Part shown: positions 63,241 through 64,000 of the stretch, piece after piece
Numbering within the stretch: the first letter of the stretch is position 1
Layout: each line of letters begins with the position of its first letter
Assembly: GCF_026625125.1 (NCBI RefSeq)
Contig: NZ_CP113097.1
Coordinates: 1 to 64,000, forward strand
DNA length: 64,000 nt
Source: Pseudomonas putida
GTDB taxonomy: Bacteria; Pseudomonadota; Gammaproteobacteria; Pseudomonadales; Pseudomonadaceae
Direction: 5' to 3'
Translations under genes and position numbers: made by a program
Notes under the pieces: generated by a model
The model's input: the letters and a program-made list of their open reading frames with translations, nothing else
The model's database searches: none
What the model was told of the DNA's origin: nothing

Positions 63241-64000
63241 GGGATTGGGGACGACTTCCAGATGACGTTGTTGAGGAGCTGCGCCGACTGGAGTGGGAAC
63301 ATACAGGCCGGCTGCGGGAGCGGCTCTTAGGGGCGCGACCTTTCCCAATTCCTTGCTTGCTGAAGCCGCCAACCGGTAGCCAGGCGCTTGAGGATCTTGA
63401 CCATTTCCATGGCTATATCGCGGCCTGGCGGAAATGGCCGTGGCCGCATCAAGTTGCATGGGTGACGAAGCGATTTCGGCAACTGGGTGAGTGCGAAGTC
63501 CCGGTCAGGTTGGAGATCGAATCAACGCAAGCCCTCATCGCTGCGCTGGGGGCTGAGGCTGTTGAACGAAGCAGGGGCTGGGCGGAGCGAATGGAGCCGT
63601 TGCTCTCGTTGGATAAGGCTCTGTTCACTACCCTCATCAAGCAGCTTGGAGAGCTGGAGAAGCTCTCCATGACGGACATCCATTTGCTGGCCTGCCTGCT
63701 GCCACAACTCCAGCGTGGAATGGGCCAGCGTCGATACTTGCGGGCCCTGCCACTCCAGAAGGTGGATACCAAGTTCGTGGAGCTGAACCAGAGCCTAATT
63801 GCCGCTCTGTTGGATACGATGCTCGACCAGGAGGTTTCCGCTCATGGCGGGTTAGAGGCTTGGCTAGGCTGCCGCGCCACGCCATCCAACTGGCTTCACG
63901 TGAAACCACTTTGCCCTGACGTGAAAGGTCGCCTTGCTGGGCTTGATCTCGTTCGGCTGTCCTTTGAGCAACTGATGACCCATCCGTTGCCTGCTCAGAA
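63237..64000 (+). CDS. jetD: Wadjet nuclease subunit JetD, N-terminal part
   Basis: The frame starts at GTG 63237, overlapping the jetC stop, and runs open to the window end (254 codons). The sequence RDWGRLPDDVVEELRRLEWE and the later KVDTKFVELNQSLIAALLD, GLEAWLG are typical of the DUF3322 N-terminal arm of JetD. The TOPRIM-like (DUF2220) catalytic domain that cuts DNA would follow beyond 64000. No ATG start is available with equal support. Confidence 0.85.
   Translation, partial: MRDWGRLPDDVVEELRRLEWEHTGRLRERLLGARPFPIPCLLKPPTGSQALEDLDHFHGYIAAWRKWPWPHQVAWVTKRFRQLGECEVPVRLEIESTQALIAALGAEAVERSRGWAERMEPLLSLDKALFTTLIKQLGELEKLSMTDIHLLACLLPQLQRGMGQRRYLRALPLQKVDTKFVELNQSLIAALLDTMLDQEVSAHGGLEAWLGCRATPSNWLHVKPLCPDVKGRLAGLDLVRLSFEQLMTHPLPAQ

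Overview
The window is chromosomal DNA from a Pseudomonas, most likely the P. putida group. It opens with the origin-proximal order dnaA-dnaN-recF-gyrB (1-6224). The proteins, the Pseudomonas-type parS palindromes inside recF and the mosaic of czc/cop/cus metal genes all fit that group. This assignment comes from recognising gene order and protein families, not from a database search.

Directly after the gyrB stop codon a large Tn7-like transposon begins. Its boundaries can be read: TGTAGGTTCACA starts at 6230, the inverted copy ends at 57178, and both are flanked by the 5-bp duplication TCAGG (6225-6229 and 57179-57183). The element is therefore about 50.9 kb. Its mobility genes lie next to the gyrB-proximal end (tnsA, tnsB, tnsC and one long tniQ/tnsD-like gene, 7061-12586). 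An MvaT/TurC-type xenogeneic silencer gene follows.

The cargo has several parts. (1) 13649-17928: genes of unknown function, including an overlapping TIGR04255-HTH-unknown trio behind a promoter with TTGTCAAA repeats, a near-perfect 58-bp palindrome and two tandem small paralogues. (2) 18072-26233: a broken eptA-like gene, a zinc-ribbon protein, czcD, DUF3147 and DUF2790 genes, czcRS and a PtrA-like small periplasmic protein. (3) 26300-28205: an IS66 remnant that destroyed a hypothetical gene. (4) 28206-42591: a copper block with a DUF326 copper-storage-type protein, cusCBA-cusF, copRS, a PtrA-like gene and copA-copB-cytochrome c-DUF411. (5) 42697-53365: a frameshifted antitoxin-like gene, two DUF2790 genes, a group II intron 3' fragment, czcCBA, an OprD-type porin and an orphan CzcR. 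(6) 53484-56553: four genes of unknown function, one with a possible PD-(D/E)XK nuclease core.

The metal genes appear to form one regulon. At least ten 16-bp boxes of the form ATTACA-N4-TGTAAT, some degenerate, lie upstream of czcR, both PtrA-like genes, the DUF326 gene, copA, two DUF2790 genes, czcC, oprD and the orphan czcR. Metals would be sensed by CzcS and CopS, exported by CusCBA and CzcCBA across both membranes and by CzcD across the inner membrane, and oxidised or bound in the periplasm by CopA, CopB, CusF and the small proteins.

Immediately beyond the right-hand TCAGG the sequence starts TGTCG and carries two spaced TGTCGC repeats, which look like the end of a second transposon of another type at the same gyrB site. 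Next comes a Wadjet-type anti-plasmid SMC operon, jetA-jetB-jetC-jetD (57655 to the window end, jetD incomplete), which may be cargo of that second element.
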